NCBI RefSeq assembly: GCF_024171535.1
Contig: NZ_JALJZV010000002.1
Coordinates: 186,001-250,000 of the forward strand
Reading direction: 5' to 3'
Origin: Flavobacterium sp. HSC-61S13
GTDB taxonomy: Bacteria > Bacteroidota > Bacteroidia > Flavobacteriales > Flavobacteriaceae
DNA: 64,000 bases
Shown here: positions 62,918-64,000 of the stretch, in pieces
Layout of the letters: every line of letters begins with the position of its first letter
Position numbering within the stretch: the stretch's first letter is position 1
The notes under the pieces: generated by a model
The model's input: the letters and a program-made list of their open reading frames with translations, nothing else
Told to the model about the DNA's origin: nothing
The model's database searches: none
Program-made: the position numbers and the translations under genes

Positions 62918-64000
62918 TTATCTCAGTTTTAATGAAACCAAACAAAATATGCCTAGTAAAATCGCAATAATCCAAAAACGAGTTACAATTTTACTTTCAT
63001 GATATCCCTTCTTTTGAAAATGATGGTGTAAAGGCGCCATCAAGAAAATCCGCCTTCCCTCTCCAAATTTTCGTTTGGTATATTTAAAATAAGCTACCTG
63101 TAGTACCACAGACAAATTCTCTGCTAAAAAGACTCCACATAAAACGGGAATCAACAATTCTTTTCTAACAGCTATAGCCAAAACAGCAATGATTCCACCG
63201 ATAGTCAAACTTCCTGTATCACCCATGAAAACCTGAGCAGGAAAAGTATTGTACCACAGAAAACCGACGAGTGCGCCGACAAATGCGGCTATAAACACCG
63301 TCATTTCTCCGGAGTTGGGTATATACATAATATTGAGGTAGTTCGAAAAAATGACGTTACCAGAAATAAAGGCAAATATTCCCAAAACCAGCACGGATAT
63401 AGCCGATGTCCCTGCGGCGAGCCCATCAATACCATCGGTAAGATTCGCACCATTGGAAACGGCAGTAACAATAAAGATCACGATTGGAATGAATATCAAC
63501 CAAGCGTATTTTTTATAACCATCACCCAACCACGCCAATACTTTGCCGTAGTCAAATTCATTATTCTTTAAAAAAGGAATCGTTGTAGCCGTCGATTTCA
63601 CATCATACTTACTCACCTCTGCATGTACCGCTACGTTTGTAGGCATCTCACGTACAGTTACACTCGGGTGGAAATACAAAACCGATCCAACCAACAAGCC
63701 CAACCCTATTTGTCCAATAACCTTAAAACGTCCTTTTAATCCTTCTTTATCTTTTTTAAATACTTTAATATAATCGTCTAGGAAACCGATGGCTCCCATC
63801 CAAATAGTCGTAACGATCAACAGTATCACGTAAACATTATCCAACCTTGCAAACAATAAAACAGGAATCAAAGTGGATATGATGATAATCACTCCCCCCA
63901 TTGTCGGTGTACCCGATTTCTCTTTTTGCCCTTCTAAGCCCAATTCTCTTACTGTTTCGCCAATCTGTTGTTTGTGTAAAAAATTAATTATACGCTTTCC
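62918..64000 (-). CDS. mraY: Phospho-MurNAc-pentapeptide transferase MraY, cut by the window edge
   Basis: Integral membrane enzyme that makes lipid I on undecaprenyl phosphate. The frame is open to the right edge and reads [19 protein letters not shown] before the TTG codon at 63943, so that codon is internal and the true start lies outside. 360 codons of an expected about 400 are visible. Catalytic blocks are present: [30 protein letters not shown] and [11 protein letters not shown]. Compared with the E. coli enzyme, a longer periplasmic segment (about 40 residues after YFHPSVTV) is inserted, as is usual in Bacteroidota. Confidence 0.96.
   Translation of the reverse strand, partial: GKRIINFLHKQQIGETVRELGLEGQKEKSGTPTMGGVIIIISTLIPVLLFARLDNVYVILLIVTTIWMGAIGFLDDYIKVFKKDKEGLKGRFKVIGQIGLGLLVGSVLYFHPSVTVREMPTNVAVHAEVSKYDVKSTATTIPFLKNNEFDYGKVLAWLGDGYKKYAWLIFIPIVIFIVTAVSNGANLTDGIDGLAAGTSAISVLVLGIFAFISGNVIFSNYLNIMYIPNSGEMTVFIAAFVGALVGFLWYNTFPAQVFMGDTGSLTIGGIIAVLAIAVRKELLIPVLCGVFLAENLSVVLQVAYFKYTKRKFGEGRRIFLMAPLHHHFQKKGYHESKIVTRFWIIAILLGIFCLVSLKLR

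Noticed and set aside
63943-63943. mraY start at the TTG codon 63943
   Set aside because: The upstream codons up to the window edge read as conserved MraY sequence ([17 protein letters not shown]), so the codon is internal Leu.

Overview
The window is chromosomal DNA of a Flavobacteriaceae-type Bacteroidota. It carries a complete gldK-gldL-gldM-gldN block (type IX secretion and gliding core), an XrtF-type exosortase with its partner, a short primary sigma factor lacking region 1.1, and large TonB-dependent receptors with carboxypeptidase-like N-terminal domains. The genome is AT-rich, genes show no clear Shine-Dalgarno sites, and promoters fit the Bacteroidota pattern of TTG about 19 bases before TAnnTTTG. 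The genus cannot be fixed from the sequence alone.

Layout. 1-7.4 kb: a truncated surface lipoprotein, a long phenylalanine hydroxylase, DUF4230 and GSCFA proteins, and alaS. 7.7-10.9 kb: an envelope cluster (M23 peptidase, MerR regulator, LemA, two TPM proteins). 11-16.2 kb: an outer-membrane receptor, der and era. 16.26-16.52 kb: two identical initiator tRNA genes, each with its own promoter. 16.6-18.6 kb: TraB/GumN protein, ECF sigma factor and a membrane protein that may be its anti-sigma factor. 18.8-30.5 kb: an ABC-F ATPase, then leftward topA, an arginase-fold protein, gldK, gldL, gldM, gldN and a FAD oxidoreductase. 30.8-37.5 kb: rightward miaB, a sigma-54 activator, lptE, a TPR-like protein, secG, groES and groEL. 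37.6-43.5 kb: rpe, rpoD, pnp, rpsO and a GAF protein. 43.5-47.7 kb: XrtF and its partner, then a likely copper-handling set (HYC_CC_PP protein, TonB receptor, HMA protein). 47.9-53 kb: a sparse, AT-rich accessory stretch with a CBS protein, a flavoprotein monooxygenase-like gene, two unknown exported proteins and tRNA-Arg. 53-64 kb: yqeY and the dcw cell-wall and division cluster (mraY, murD, ftsW, murG, murC, ftsQ, ftsA, ftsZ), cut by the right edge inside mraY.

Most of the window is ordinary core genome. The points most worth a second look are: an arginase-fold protein beside the secretion genes that has lost several metal ligands; a sigma-54-like promoter before groES, with a sigma-54 activator in the preceding gene block; the HYC_CC_PP, receptor and HMA set; a G-free CA-repeat in the pnp leader; the duplicated initiator tRNA with an unusual C1/U72 end; the ECF sigma, membrane protein and TraB module; and a 49-residue membrane microprotein or gene remnant in the sparse region. 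No CRISPR array, insertion sequence, prophage or obvious defence system is visible.
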